Under the pieces are notes generated by a model. The model was given only the letters and a program-made list of their open reading frames with translations. It was not told the origin of the DNA and searched no databases. A DNA stretch of 7,914 nucleotides from Candidatus Atribacteria bacterium 4572_76 (GTDB lineage: Bacteria; Atribacterota; Phoenicimicrobiia; Phoenicimicrobiales; Phoenicimicrobiaceae), in the NCBI GenBank assembly GCA_002084865.1, contig NBMG01000028.1, positions 1 to 7,914 on the forward strand. The letters are read 5' to 3'. The position numbers and the translations under genes are program-made. This document shows, piece by piece, positions 1-6,476 of the stretch. Position 1 is the stretch's first letter. Every line of letters starts with the position of its first letter.

Positions 1-536
1 ATGGTAATGCGTCCTTTTATAAATTCCTGATGAGCGTTTCCGTAGGCATAGGCTACACAATCAGCCATTACTAAAATATCGGCATTGTTTAGATAGTCTG
101 ACCCAGGATTTATTAATTTAAGCTGAACCGGCCAATTTTGAAGTTCGGAGGCTTTCTGTCTAGTGTTGCATGAGCAATTATCTGTTTTTTCAGTATCTTG
201 TTGTGGTTTCGAAACAGCTTTCTCCCGGGCAATGTTTCGGGGCATTGCGCCTGCACAGGCACAGACCGGTACCTCCTGTTCTTGTTTCCGTTCGTTCTTT
301 TGCTTCTCATCTACTGCTTTTTGGTCATAGGGGTCAGCTTTTCTTTCGATAATTTCGATTGCTCCGGTAGGACAAGCAGGCAGACAATCTCCTAAACCAT
401 CACAGTACTGGTCACTCACCAATTGAGCTTTACCGTCTACCATCTGAATTGCCCCTTCATGACAGGCCTCGACACATAATCCACAACCATTACATAGACA
501 TAGTTCTTTATCAATTTTAATTATCTTTCTTTTCAT
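1..536 (-). CDS. 4Fe-4S ferredoxin-domain protein, 3' end cut by the window edge
   Basis: The frame stays open from ATG at 536 to the left edge, giving 178 complete codons, so the C-terminus is missing. An N-terminal ferredoxin-like domain carries C15-x2-C18-x2-C21-x3-C25, enough for one [4Fe-4S] cluster, with an extra Cys at 13. A second site has C45-x5-C51-x3-C55-Pro, with Leu48 where the fourth ligand would normally lie, so the second cluster is uncertain. A charged Lys/Glu/Gln-rich linker (about 65-90) leads to CAC (92-94) and CSC (121-123) pairs. The region from NWPVQLKL (134-141) to ADCVAYAYGNAH (158-169) matches my memory of the C-terminal domain of clostridial '4Fe-4S binding proteins' encoded beside Crp/Fnr regulators and often near the hybrid cluster protein gene hcp. 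The likely role is cytoplasmic electron transfer in redox or nitrosative stress; the partner is inferred. A modest AGGA lies about 12 nt before the ATG. The gene is divergent from the regulator at 702. Confidence 0.88.
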   Translation of the reverse strand, partial: MKRKIIKIDKELCLCNGCGLCVEACHEGAIQMVDGKAQLVSDQYCDGLGDCLPACPTGAIEIIERKADPYDQKAVDEKQKNERKQEQEVPVCACAGAMPRNIAREKAVSKPQQDTEKTDNCSCNTRQKASELQNWPVQLKLINPGSDYLNNADILVMADCVAYAYGNAHQEFIKGRIT

Positions 537-617
537 GACAATCTTATCCTATTTTTTAAACCGCATAAATAATATTTGGAAAAAATAATCTGGGTCGTCT
601 TCGCTGTCTTTATGCGC

Positions 618-646
618 TTGTTTTTCCAGAGTCATTGTACTATCAT
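618..646 (+). promoter_or_regulatory. Candidate promoter of the Crp/Fnr-family gene
   Basis: TTGTTT (618-623) and TATCAT (641-646) are separated by 17 bp, which implies a start site near 653. The -35 match is weak (TTG only) and the -10 match is 5/6. It overlaps the divergent minus-strand -10 box, so the two promoters would be read from the same short stretch. The operator at 662-675 would then sit just downstream of the start site, where bound protein should block transcription. Confidence 0.35.
634..639 (-). promoter_or_regulatory. Candidate -10 box for the Fe-S gene
   Basis: Read on the minus strand this is TACAAT, a 5/6 match to the sigma-70 -10 consensus. It implies a start site near 627 and a leader of about 91 nt before the ATG at 536. 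There is no good -35 box (CATACT at 657-662 with 17-bp spacing). That is what an activator-dependent promoter would look like, because the palindrome at 662-675 is then centred at -41.5, the standard class II position for Crp/Fnr proteins. Confidence 0.45.
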
Positions 647-661
647 AAGAAAAGAAAGTAT

Positions 662-675
662 GTAACCGATGTTAC
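662..675. promoter_or_regulatory. Crp/Fnr-type operator palindrome
   Basis: GTAAC-CGAT-GTTAC is a perfect inverted repeat of two 5-bp arms around 4 bp, the architecture of Crp/Fnr-family half sites (compare TTGAT-N4-ATCAA for Fnr). It lies 26 bp upstream of the ATG at 702 of a Crp/Fnr-family gene, so the gene's own product is the natural ligand. I recall a similar GTAAC/GTTAC motif proposed for HcpR regulators in some anaerobes, but cannot check it here. Predicted effects are activation of the minus-strand Fe-S gene and repression of the regulator gene. Confidence 0.65.
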
Positions 676-701
676 CGATTTATTCTCCGGAGGTTTTAAA
701 T

Positions 702-1373
702 ATGAGTGTTTTATCAGATAATTTGAAAAGTTGCATCTTATTTAGAAATATGAAGTGTGAAGATCTTTCTAATTTTTTAAATATGTCTAATTATACCATA
801 GAAAAATATCCTAAAGGAAATGTGGTAGTCATTGAGGGCAACAAGTGTGAGGAATTAGGAATTTTATTGGAAGGTTTATTGGAGGCACAAGCCCTCTACC
901 CTTCTGGTAAATTGTTGACCCTTGCCCGATTAAAGCCAATGGAGACCTTCGGAGAAGCCATCCTTTTTTCTAAGATGAATGAATTTCCGGCTACTATCGG
1001 GGCAATTAAAGATTCAAAGATTATGTTTATAAAGAAAAATAATTTAATCAACTGTTTAACTAATTGCCATAAGTTTATGGAGAATTTTTTAGAACTACTT
1101 TCTAACAAATTATTGATCTTAAACAAGAAGGTTAAGATGCTCTCCCTGGAAAATATCAGTAAAAAGATTGGGAATTTTCTAATGGAAGAATATAATAAAC
1201 AAGGAAGCAATACTATAAAAGTATCCCTCTCCCGAAAAGAGATGGCCGAACATATGGGAATTCAGCGGCCTTCTTTGTCAAGAGAGTTAATTAAAATGAA
1301 AAAGGAAGGGATTATCGAATTTGATAAAAAGGTCATCATAATCAAGGATATGGAGGCTTTAAGTAAATTTTAG
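702..1373 (+). CDS. Crp/Fnr-family transcriptional regulator (HcpR-like)
   Basis: Cytoplasmic one-component regulator of 223 residues, normal length for the family. I chose ATG 702 because CCGGAGG (687-693) precedes it with 8 nt spacing and the protein then starts MSVLSDNLKSC. An in-frame ATG at 669 would add 11 residues but lies inside the palindromic operator and has no ribosome binding site. The N-terminal half is a cyclic-nucleotide-type beta roll, with FGEAILFS followed by FPATIGA where cAMP-binding Crp has an Arg-Ser pair. The cAMP contacts are therefore absent and another signal is expected. The C-terminal winged helix-turn-helix has SRKEMAEHMG (177-186) and recognition helix RPSLSREL (189-196). 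Cys residues are scattered and do not form an Fnr-type N-terminal cluster motif. Divergence from a ferredoxin gene suggests a redox or NO-responsive regulator such as HcpR; the exact ligand is inference. It converges on the barrel gene with a 23-bp gap and no clear terminator. Confidence 0.9.
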   Translation: MSVLSDNLKSCILFRNMKCEDLSNFLNMSNYTIEKYPKGNVVVIEGNKCEELGILLEGLLEAQALYPSGKLLTLARLKPMETFGEAILFSKMNEFPATIGAIKDSKIMFIKKNNLINCLTNCHKFMENFLELLSNKLLILNKKVKMLSLENISKKIGNFLMEEYNKQGSNTIKVSLSRKEMAEHMGIQRPSLSRELIKMKKEGIIEFDKKVIIIKDMEALSKF

Positions 1374-1396
1374 CCGATTAAACATAAAGATTTATT

Positions 1397-2506
1397 TTAA
1401 AAAGAATAGGTTAAACCGACACTAATCATTCCTTTGGGTTTCGGTTGAGCTCCCTCGGAAACAGTTGGACCAAAGAGAGAATCTTCTTTGCCAAAATAAA
1501 TTGCTGCACTAAGATCAAGACTTAGATTATTGCTCAACTGATTACGATATCCGGGTATAATAATTATACTTCCGTCATTTACACTGGAAATGGTCATTAA
1601 ATTAACTTGAGAAAATTCGTCGATTTCATAATTTGCCATACCCAAAATTAACCCAATATTTTCATTTAAATTATTGGGGATATTTCCGGCAAAAAAAGGG
1701 CCCAAGATAGAGGATAGATTTTCTTTTTTCATAGATAAATATTCTAACTGAAAGTATATCTTATTCCCCGCTTCGAAGAAATAACTATAATCACCACCGA
1801 TTAGATAAGCTAAATCGCTATCATCATTTTCTTTAAAGTAATATCCCAGGGCTCCATATACTCCTATTGGTCCTAAATCTCCTTTTACAGTAAAACCTAT
1901 TCTCTGGCTGGCCGGGATAATAGTTCCCATAAAATATATTTCCGGTTCGCGGACATAATTTAAGGTAAGGTCATACCCTTCAATCATGGTTCTGCCTCGC
2001 AAACCCCATTTAATATCCTGACTGGCTTCAGGAAAAGCAGCAATTGCCGAAATACTTGTGTTCCAATTTAGAGGGATATAGGCTTCTATCGCATTCTGGT
2101 ATTTTGCGCCGGTCTCTTCGTCCATTACCATCGCCCCTAAAGTAAAGTCAACCGGATTGAGCATCGAACCGAAAGACCAGGAAATAGGCTGACGACCCAG
2201 GGTTAAATGCAATTTCTCAAATTTATGTTTAAGATAAAGCTTTTTAAACATAAAATCCAATTGAGCAGTTGTCGGATTAGTGTATAAATAGACTGCAGAT
2301 TTGATTTGATTGTTATCGAAAGGAGGAATATATAATTCTAAATCCAAACTTACCTGAGGATAAGCGGAAATATTTCCTTCATTATCGATGATATTTATTA
2401 GAGAAGCAGTGAGCTCCCCACCAATATCAATCTTAGCTGAAATTGAAATTGCGCTCAACAGAAAAAAAATTACAAATAGAATAATAATGTTAAAATATTT
2501 TTTCAT
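1397..2506 (-). CDS. Predicted outer membrane beta-barrel protein (DUF1302-like)
   Basis: 369 residues from ATG 2506. A signal peptide is clear: MKK, a long hydrophobic run (about 5-20), then a likely cut after SISA (24). The mature part alternates polar and hydrophobic residues with many Tyr and Phe, as in amphipathic beta-strands. It ends GLTYSF with a terminal Phe, the usual signal for outer membrane barrel assembly. GRQPISW (104-110) and NPVDF (117-121) resemble the GRQ..W...NP.D signature of DUF1302 and alginate-export-like porins; this family link is from memory and moderate. Upstream, AAGGA is 7 nt from an in-frame TTG at 2512 and 13 nt from ATG 2506, so a start two codons earlier is possible. 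It is the last gene of the minus-strand run and is convergent with the Crp/Fnr gene. Context suggests it is the outer membrane end of the ABC/LolA-like system. The substrate is unknown. Confidence 0.8.
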   Translation of the reverse strand: MKKYFNIIILFVIFFLLSAISISAKIDIGGELTASLINIIDNEGNISAYPQVSLDLELYIPPFDNNQIKSAVYLYTNPTTAQLDFMFKKLYLKHKFEKLHLTLGRQPISWSFGSMLNPVDFTLGAMVMDEETGAKYQNAIEAYIPLNWNTSISAIAAFPEASQDIKWGLRGRTMIEGYDLTLNYVREPEIYFMGTIIPASQRIGFTVKGDLGPIGVYGALGYYFKENDDSDLAYLIGGDYSYFFEAGNKIYFQLEYLSMKKENLSSILGPFFAGNIPNNLNENIGLILGMANYEIDEFSQVNLMTISSVNDGSIIIIPGYRNQLSNNLSLDLSAAIYFGKEDSLFGPTVSEGAQPKPKGMISVGLTYSF

Positions 2507-2557
2507 AATCAATTTGATTTCCTTAATTTAAAATTATTTAATATTGTATTTTGGGTA

Positions 2558-2612
2558 GTAGACGGATTCATTCGCCCCGAGTATTTACGGGCTCGATGAA
2601 TTGACCCCCTAC
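2558..2612. repeat. Imperfect palindrome with GTAG...CTAC ends
   Basis: This 55-bp stretch starts GTAGACGG and ends CCCCCTAC. Inside, GGATTCATTCG is mirrored imperfectly by CGATGAATTGAC around a short central segment. Its ends resemble those of the cleaner palindromes at 3658 and 3898, so it may be a decayed member of the same REP-like group. It has no coding potential and no T-run after it on the minus strand. Confidence 0.45.
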
Positions 2613-2680
2613 TTTCCGACTCTGGTCATGTCTGTTTGTATTTCTAAAAAGTATGTCAAAAAACTATCTCCCGTCATTAG

Positions 2681-2714
2681 TTCTGTCATTCCCGCTTCCG
2701 CGGGAATGACAGAA
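2681..2714. repeat. Perfect 15-bp-arm palindrome (REP-like)
   Basis: Arms TTCTGTCATTCCCGC and GCGGGAATGACAGAA flank the loop TTCC. The arms pair perfectly. The GTCATTCCCGC core is of the type seen as dispersed intergenic repeats in many bacteria (recollection, not checked). It lies in the roughly 300-bp spacer between the LolA-like gene and the barrel gene. No T-run follows on the transcribed minus strand, so it is not a standard terminator. It could still stabilise the upstream mRNA end. Confidence 0.75.
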
Positions 2715-2808
2715 AGAAAATACTGGAATTAAAGAAGAGAATATGGGAATAATAAAAAGTTAAGATAGAAAAAACAAAAAGAAATAAGCCAAGAATGACA
2801 GTTTTAAC

Positions 2809-3564
2809 TTATCTTAAATTCTGTAAAGAAAATGTCTCTTCGGGAATTTCCAGATTAAATTTGATTAAAGTAATTATAAATTCGGTATAAGTATCTTTTC
2901 TCAACTTATTTTCCATCACGGAATTTATAGGAACCCAACGTCCTTCAATCTCCTGCACTTCATTTACTCTGGTTTCTTTTAATACACGACCGCTTTCAGC
3001 ATATAATTCTTCTTTTAAGCCGATAAATCTTTCCTTGTCTATCCAGGATACACGGCGGTAATAGGACACTTTTACTCCTTCTCTGGCAATACCTTCTAAT
3101 ATATAACAGGGCCGGCCCTCAAATTCTTCTTCACCGATTATTTTAAAATCATATAAATCGGTCAATTTATCTGCTTCCATGACATCCTGATAGGAAAAAT
3201 CGCTTCCCATCATCCCCTGATTTAACATATGACCGGATATTTTAATGATTTCTTCTGCATCAGGAAAAAACATCCATAGATCATCTTCTCTTTTGAGGAA
3301 TTTTGTTCCTCTATCCTGTGGATTGGTAAATTCAACAAAAGAATTTTTTTTATCGGTCAAAGCAACCATTGTTTTGATTATTTTTCTGTTACCGCTGACA
3401 ATAATCATTTCTGCTTCCATTTGAGCTGTATCGAAATATTCATTATTATCTCTCTTGTTGATAATTTCCTCGGCAGTCATTTCAACAGCAGTTGTTATAA
3501 TTAGACTTGTAATTAAAATTGATATTATTATTCCTATCAGTAAAAATCCTTTAATTTTTTTCAT
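2809..3564 (-). CDS. LolA-like outer membrane lipoprotein-sorting protein
   Basis: 251 residues. ATG 3564 is fixed by AAGGAGAG with 6 nt spacing. An N-terminal hydrophobic signal (about 7-26, ending ITTA) sends it across the inner membrane. There is no lipobox Cys, so it should be soluble in the periplasm or remain anchored. The body matches the LolA-like 'outer membrane lipoprotein-sorting protein' family (PF17131 type) very well: DRGTKFL (84-90), LWMFFP (96-101), ISGHML (109-114), MMGSDFSYQD (118-127). This fold is a half-barrel with a hydrophobic groove that carries acyl chains. Family members are usually found beside RND or MacB-type transporters. Here it follows the two FtsX-fold permeases on the same strand after a 399-bp spacer, so it probably receives a lipidated substrate from them and passes it toward the outer membrane. 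The actual cargo is inferred. Confidence 0.88.
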   Translation of the reverse strand: MKKIKGFLLIGIIISILITSLIITTAVEMTAEEIINKRDNNEYFDTAQMEAEMIIVSGNRKIIKTMVALTDKKNSFVEFTNPQDRGTKFLKREDDLWMFFPDAEEIIKISGHMLNQGMMGSDFSYQDVMEADKLTDLYDFKIIGEEEFEGRPCYILEGIAREGVKVSYYRRVSWIDKERFIGLKEELYAESGRVLKETRVNEVQEIEGRWVPINSVMENKLRKDTYTEFIITLIKFNLEIPEETFSLQNLR

Positions 3565-3585
3565 CCTTAACTCTCCTTTCGTTTT

Positions 3586-3625
3586 GGTTAGTTGGTTAGT
3601 TGGTTATTTAGTTAATTAGTTTATT
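3586..3625. repeat. Short tandem repeat GGTTAGTT upstream of the LolA-like gene
   Basis: Two exact copies of GGTTAGTT (3586-3593 and 3594-3601) are followed by GGTTA and increasingly degenerate TTTAGTTAATTAGTTTATT. The block lies just upstream of the ribosome binding site of the LolA-like gene and would be in its 5' leader. Copy number could vary by slippage. No function is visible. Confidence 0.6.
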
Positions 3626-3657
3626 GATCAACCAGTTTCTTTTCTACGTTTCTCATT

Positions 3658-3685
3658 GTAGGGGCGTATGGCAATACGCCCCTAC
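3658..3685. repeat. REP-like palindrome, GTAGGGGC family, copy 1
   Basis: Perfect 12-bp arms GTAGGGGCGTAT and ATACGCCCCTAC surround the loop GGCA. A short T-run follows on the plus strand, but no plus-strand gene ends here. On the transcribed minus strand no T-run follows, so it is not an evident terminator. The outer eight bases are the same as in the palindrome at 3898. Confidence 0.8.
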
Positions 3686-3722
3686 TTTTTATGGACTTGT
3701 AACTCGCAACCTGAAATCTGAA

Positions 3723-3949
3723 ACTTATCACTTATTACTGTATTTATCTACCCGACACTGACTCTTTTTCTGCTTCCTTTTTCTTTTTTTTCTATTTCTT
3801 AACTCGATACTCAATACTACATACTCGATACTGTTTTAATACTGATTTTCCTATACGCTATCCGCTGTATGCTATACGCTTAATCTTCATGTTTTTCTGT
3901 AGGGGCAGACACAAGGTCTGCCCCTACATATTACTTATCACTCATTACT
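3723..3949. repeat. Direct repeats and word-like short repeats in the 399-bp spacer
   Basis: The spacer 3565-3963 has no coding frame and no RNA gene that I recognise. ACTTATCACTTATTACT (3723-3739) recurs with one mismatch at 3933-3949. Between them, ACTCGATACT and ATACTCGATACT occur within 3802-3833, and CTATACGCT occurs at 3851-3859 and again at 3872-3880. A pyrimidine-rich tract covers about 3765-3800. The whole looks like decayed short-repeat filler, placed between the permease gene and the LolA-like gene. Confidence 0.55.
3898..3928. repeat. REP-like palindrome, GTAGGGGC family, copy 2
   Basis: Perfect 13-bp arms TGTAGGGGCAGAC and GTCTGCCCCTACA surround the loop ACAAG. The outer arm TGTAGGGGC is shared with the copy at 3658, while the inner arm differs and is compensated on the other side, so pairing is kept. 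It lies 35 bp beyond the stop of the permease gene and would form a hairpin in its 3' untranslated RNA. That could protect the permease message or partly separate it from the LolA-like gene. Confidence 0.8.
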
Positions 3950-3963
3950 CGTCACTTGTTTTG

Positions 3964-5226
3964 TTAAATTTGTCTCAATGCTTCCGTCGGTTCAAGTTTT
4001 GCGGCCTTCCTCGCCGGGATAATACAAGCAATCGTGACAATAACTACCCCTAATGTAAAGCAAAATACAAGATTCTCCAAACTAAAAACGGTGTAATAAA
4101 TCGGGCTCATCAACCATACTGTACTGTCCACTCCCTCGAAAGCCGCGGAATAATCGATGCCAACAACGGAGAAAACTCTGGTTATTATTCCGCCCATTAC
4201 AGCACCTAATGCACTGCCAATTATGCCGATAATTGCTCCTTCAATGGTAAATAGGTACAATATTTCTCTGCTCTTCAAACCCAGGGCACTCATCATCCCG
4301 ATTTCACGGGTACGCTCATTGACAATCATGATCAGCGTATTCACCAATACAAAACAAGCCAATATGATGATAAACACATAGATGGAATTGTACATTTTAA
4401 CCGCAAAATCAAAAAGCTCAATCAGTTCATAATCCTTATTCCAAAGCTGCATTAGATATTTCCCGGATTCATCTTCCCGGGAAAACAGTTCATTCAACCC
4501 GGGCAAAACCGAGGCAGCTTTATGGTGGTCTGAAGTAATTAAAAGTAATTCTGTTACCTCACCCGGCATTTCCAAAATCCTCTGGGCCTGGCCTAATGGC
4601 AGGAAGAAAAGTTTATCATTCATTCCCTGGATATCGCTTTGATATTTCCCGACAATCTGAAAAGTAGAACCTTTAAAGGAACCAAAGGGAGTCGAGTATA
4701 AAATAGTGACTTTCTCTCCTACTTCCCGACCTATTTTTTTCAATAGTCCGGCGCCCATAACAACTTCCTTATTTCCCTCCTGAACCATCCTTCCCTCGGT
4801 GATGTTTTTATCAATTCCCATAAATTTTATTTCCTCAAGGGGATCAATGCCCCATCCCATCATACCGACCAATTCATCTTCCAGGCTGACCATGGCACCA
4901 AATTTAAGTCGCGGAACAACCTGTTCCACCCCTTCCACTGACCTTATTTTTTCACTCATTTCTGAGTAACCTTTACCATTAAACCCGTCTACAGTATAAT
5001 TTAAAGACATAAGACGCTCTTTTAACTTGTATTCCTCATTGATAACCCGTATATGTCCGGCTTTATAGTGGATATGATTTTCAAAAAAAGACTCCAACAC
5101 TCCACTGATTAATCCACGGGCAAAGACCACGGCAAAAATAGCAAAGGCAATAGCAACAATAGAAATTGATGTTCTTAATCTGGATCTTGATAGATTCTTT
5201 TTGGCTAAGTTCCATAAAAATTTCAT
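3964..5226 (-). CDS. ABC transporter permease, FtsX/MacB fold (LolC/E-like), second of a pair
   Basis: 420 residues, typical for LolC/LolE-type permeases. The layout is one transmembrane helix (about 20-42), a large extracytoplasmic MacB-PCD-like domain (about 45-270), then three helices (about 282-302, 323-348, 386-405). ERTREIGMMSALG (304-316) is the conserved cytoplasmic coupling segment of FtsX-domain permeases that contacts the ATPase. IPARKAAKLEPTEALRQ at the end is the family's usual C-terminal motif. The start at ATG 5226 is set by AAGGAGG with 6 nt spacing. That site overlaps the stop codon of the upstream permease, and the gap is 11 bp, so the two are translationally coupled. It probably pairs with the 5238-6473 product as a heterodimer and moves a lipidated or amphipathic substrate out of the inner membrane. 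Substrate and LolC versus LolE identity cannot be decided. No fused ATPase domain is present, so this is not MacB itself. Confidence 0.92.
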   Translation of the reverse strand: MKFLWNLAKKNLSRSRLRTSISIVAIAFAIFAVVFARGLISGVLESFFENHIHYKAGHIRVINEEYKLKERLMSLNYTVDGFNGKGYSEMSEKIRSVEGVEQVVPRLKFGAMVSLEDELVGMMGWGIDPLEEIKFMGIDKNITEGRMVQEGNKEVVMGAGLLKKIGREVGEKVTILYSTPFGSFKGSTFQIVGKYQSDIQGMNDKLFFLPLGQAQRILEMPGEVTELLLITSDHHKAASVLPGLNELFSREDESGKYLMQLWNKDYELIELFDFAVKMYNSIYVFIIILACFVLVNTLIMIVNERTREIGMMSALGLKSREILYLFTIEGAIIGIIGSALGAVMGGIITRVFSVVGIDYSAAFEGVDSTVWLMSPIYYTVFSLENLVFCFTLGVVIVTIACIIPARKAAKLEPTEALRQI

Positions 5227-5237
5227 TCTTTACCTCC

Positions 5238-6473
5238 TTATCGATGATAGATAGCTTTTACCGGGTCTTTATGTGCTGCCCAATATGCCGGTAATATACT
5301 AGATAAGACTGCGATAATGACGCCTAAAATAAACAAGAAACTGAAAGCAGGATAATTCCAGGTTCCATAAATTCTATCGAGAATGGGAACGCCAAAGTCA
5401 GAAGCATCTCCCACATAGGCTATACTAAATCCGTATTTCGCCAGCCAACTCACACCTGCATATCCAAGTAAACATCCGGCTAATCCACCGAGGACACCTA
5501 TACCAGTTGCCTCTACCATAAAGACAAAAACAATCTCCCACTCTCTCATTCCCAGAGCTTTCATCATGCCAATTTCTTCCGTTCTCTCCAGGGCAGACAG
5601 GATAACATTATTAATAATCCCCAGCATACCGATAAGAAGAACGACTGACAGAACAGCCCCGATTCCACCTTTCTTGGCAGCACTTAAAGCGATGACAGAT
5701 GCAGCAGATTCTTTCCAGGAATATGCTTTTAAATCCAGGTCTTTATTTTTAAAGCTTTCCACTAATCTTTTAATGATTCTGTCCTCTTCTCCGGAAACTG
5801 TTTTCAAGGCAAATAGACTAACCATGTTATCCACGTTTAATGCCTCTTGGGCAACATCCAGAGGAACAAAAACAATCCCGTTATTAATCATCGGATTAGG
5901 AGCCCTTACCAGACCCGCAATCTCAATATCAATGGTATTAAAGGTATCCTCTTTTGTCCTGACCAGAAGTGTAATATAGTCATTCACTTTTAGATCCATC
6001 AATTCGGCTAAGCTTGTTCCTATGACCGCCTTTGATTCGCCCGGGGCGAACATCGAACCTTCAACGACAAAATTTTGGGTCGCAAAAACTTCGTTATATT
6101 GCTCGATAGAAATACCCACACCCCGAACTGCAACTTCATCAATCCCATTATTAAGGTTGGCTTTAAATCTTAGCTCGGGAGACATTCCCAATACTCCATC
6201 GGTATTCTTTATACTCTCTTCCATGTCCTGATTTAAATAAATCAAATTTTCCAGGAGTAGTTCATCTCTGTCTTCCCAGTATTCAGGATAGGCAACTTGA
6301 ATGTTCCCTGTATCGTAATTCTTTATATTATCAAAAGACATTTCTTCCATGCCGTTCATAAGAGAATCCATAAGTAAATAACTGGAAAATGCAAAGGCAA
6401 TCACAAAAATTATAAGTATATTTCTCCTTTTTTGACGGGTTAAGTTTTTTAGCCCGAGTTTAAAGCTAAACAT
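5238..6473 (-). CDS. ABC transporter permease, FtsX/MacB fold (LolC/E-like), first of a pair
   Basis: 411 residues with the same plan as its neighbour: helix about 17-37, a periplasmic domain about 40-268, then helices about 270-293, 314-340 and 377-396. ERTEEIGMMKALG (296-308) is the FtsX coupling segment, and LPAYWAAHKDPVKAI near the end is the family's C-terminal motif. Outside these shared segments the periplasmic domains of the two permeases read quite differently, which points to distinct subunits and not a recent duplication. ATG 6473 follows AGGAGGGG, which lies inside the last codons of the ATPase gene; the gap after the ATPase stop is 3 bp. Strong coupling therefore links ATPase, this permease and the next. 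Function as an inner membrane half of a Lol- or MacB-like exporter is family knowledge; the cargo is inferred. Confidence 0.92.
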   Translation of the reverse strand: MFSFKLGLKNLTRQKRRNILIIFVIAFAFSSYLLMDSLMNGMEEMSFDNIKNYDTGNIQVAYPEYWEDRDELLLENLIYLNQDMEESIKNTDGVLGMSPELRFKANLNNGIDEVAVRGVGISIEQYNEVFATQNFVVEGSMFAPGESKAVIGTSLAELMDLKVNDYITLLVRTKEDTFNTIDIEIAGLVRAPNPMINNGIVFVPLDVAQEALNVDNMVSLFALKTVSGEEDRIIKRLVESFKNKDLDLKAYSWKESAASVIALSAAKKGGIGAVLSVVLLIGMLGIINNVILSALERTEEIGMMKALGMREWEIVFVFMVEATGIGVLGGLAGCLLGYAGVSWLAKYGFSIAYVGDASDFGVPILDRIYGTWNYPAFSFLFILGVIIAVLSSILPAYWAAHKDPVKAIYHR

Positions 6474-6476
6474 TTT

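Noticed and set aside
113..395. Open frames on both strands at 113-310, 170-352 and 198-395
   Set aside because: They lie inside the clear Fe-S protein frame, have no ribosome binding sites and no recognisable protein content.
669..701. Earlier ATG 669 as the start of the Crp/Fnr-family gene
   Set aside because: It sits inside the operator palindrome with no ribosome binding site, while ATG 702 has CCGGAGG at good spacing.
896..1210. Minus-strand open frame of 104 residues
   Set aside because: Shadow of the Crp/Fnr-family gene, whose plus-strand frame has full domain support.
3658..3928. Palindromes as rho-independent terminators of the permease operon
   Set aside because: No U-run follows either hairpin on the transcribed minus strand.
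3586..3960. CRISPR array in the repeat-rich spacer
   Set aside because: Repeats are short, irregular in spacing and not separated by equal-length unique spacers.
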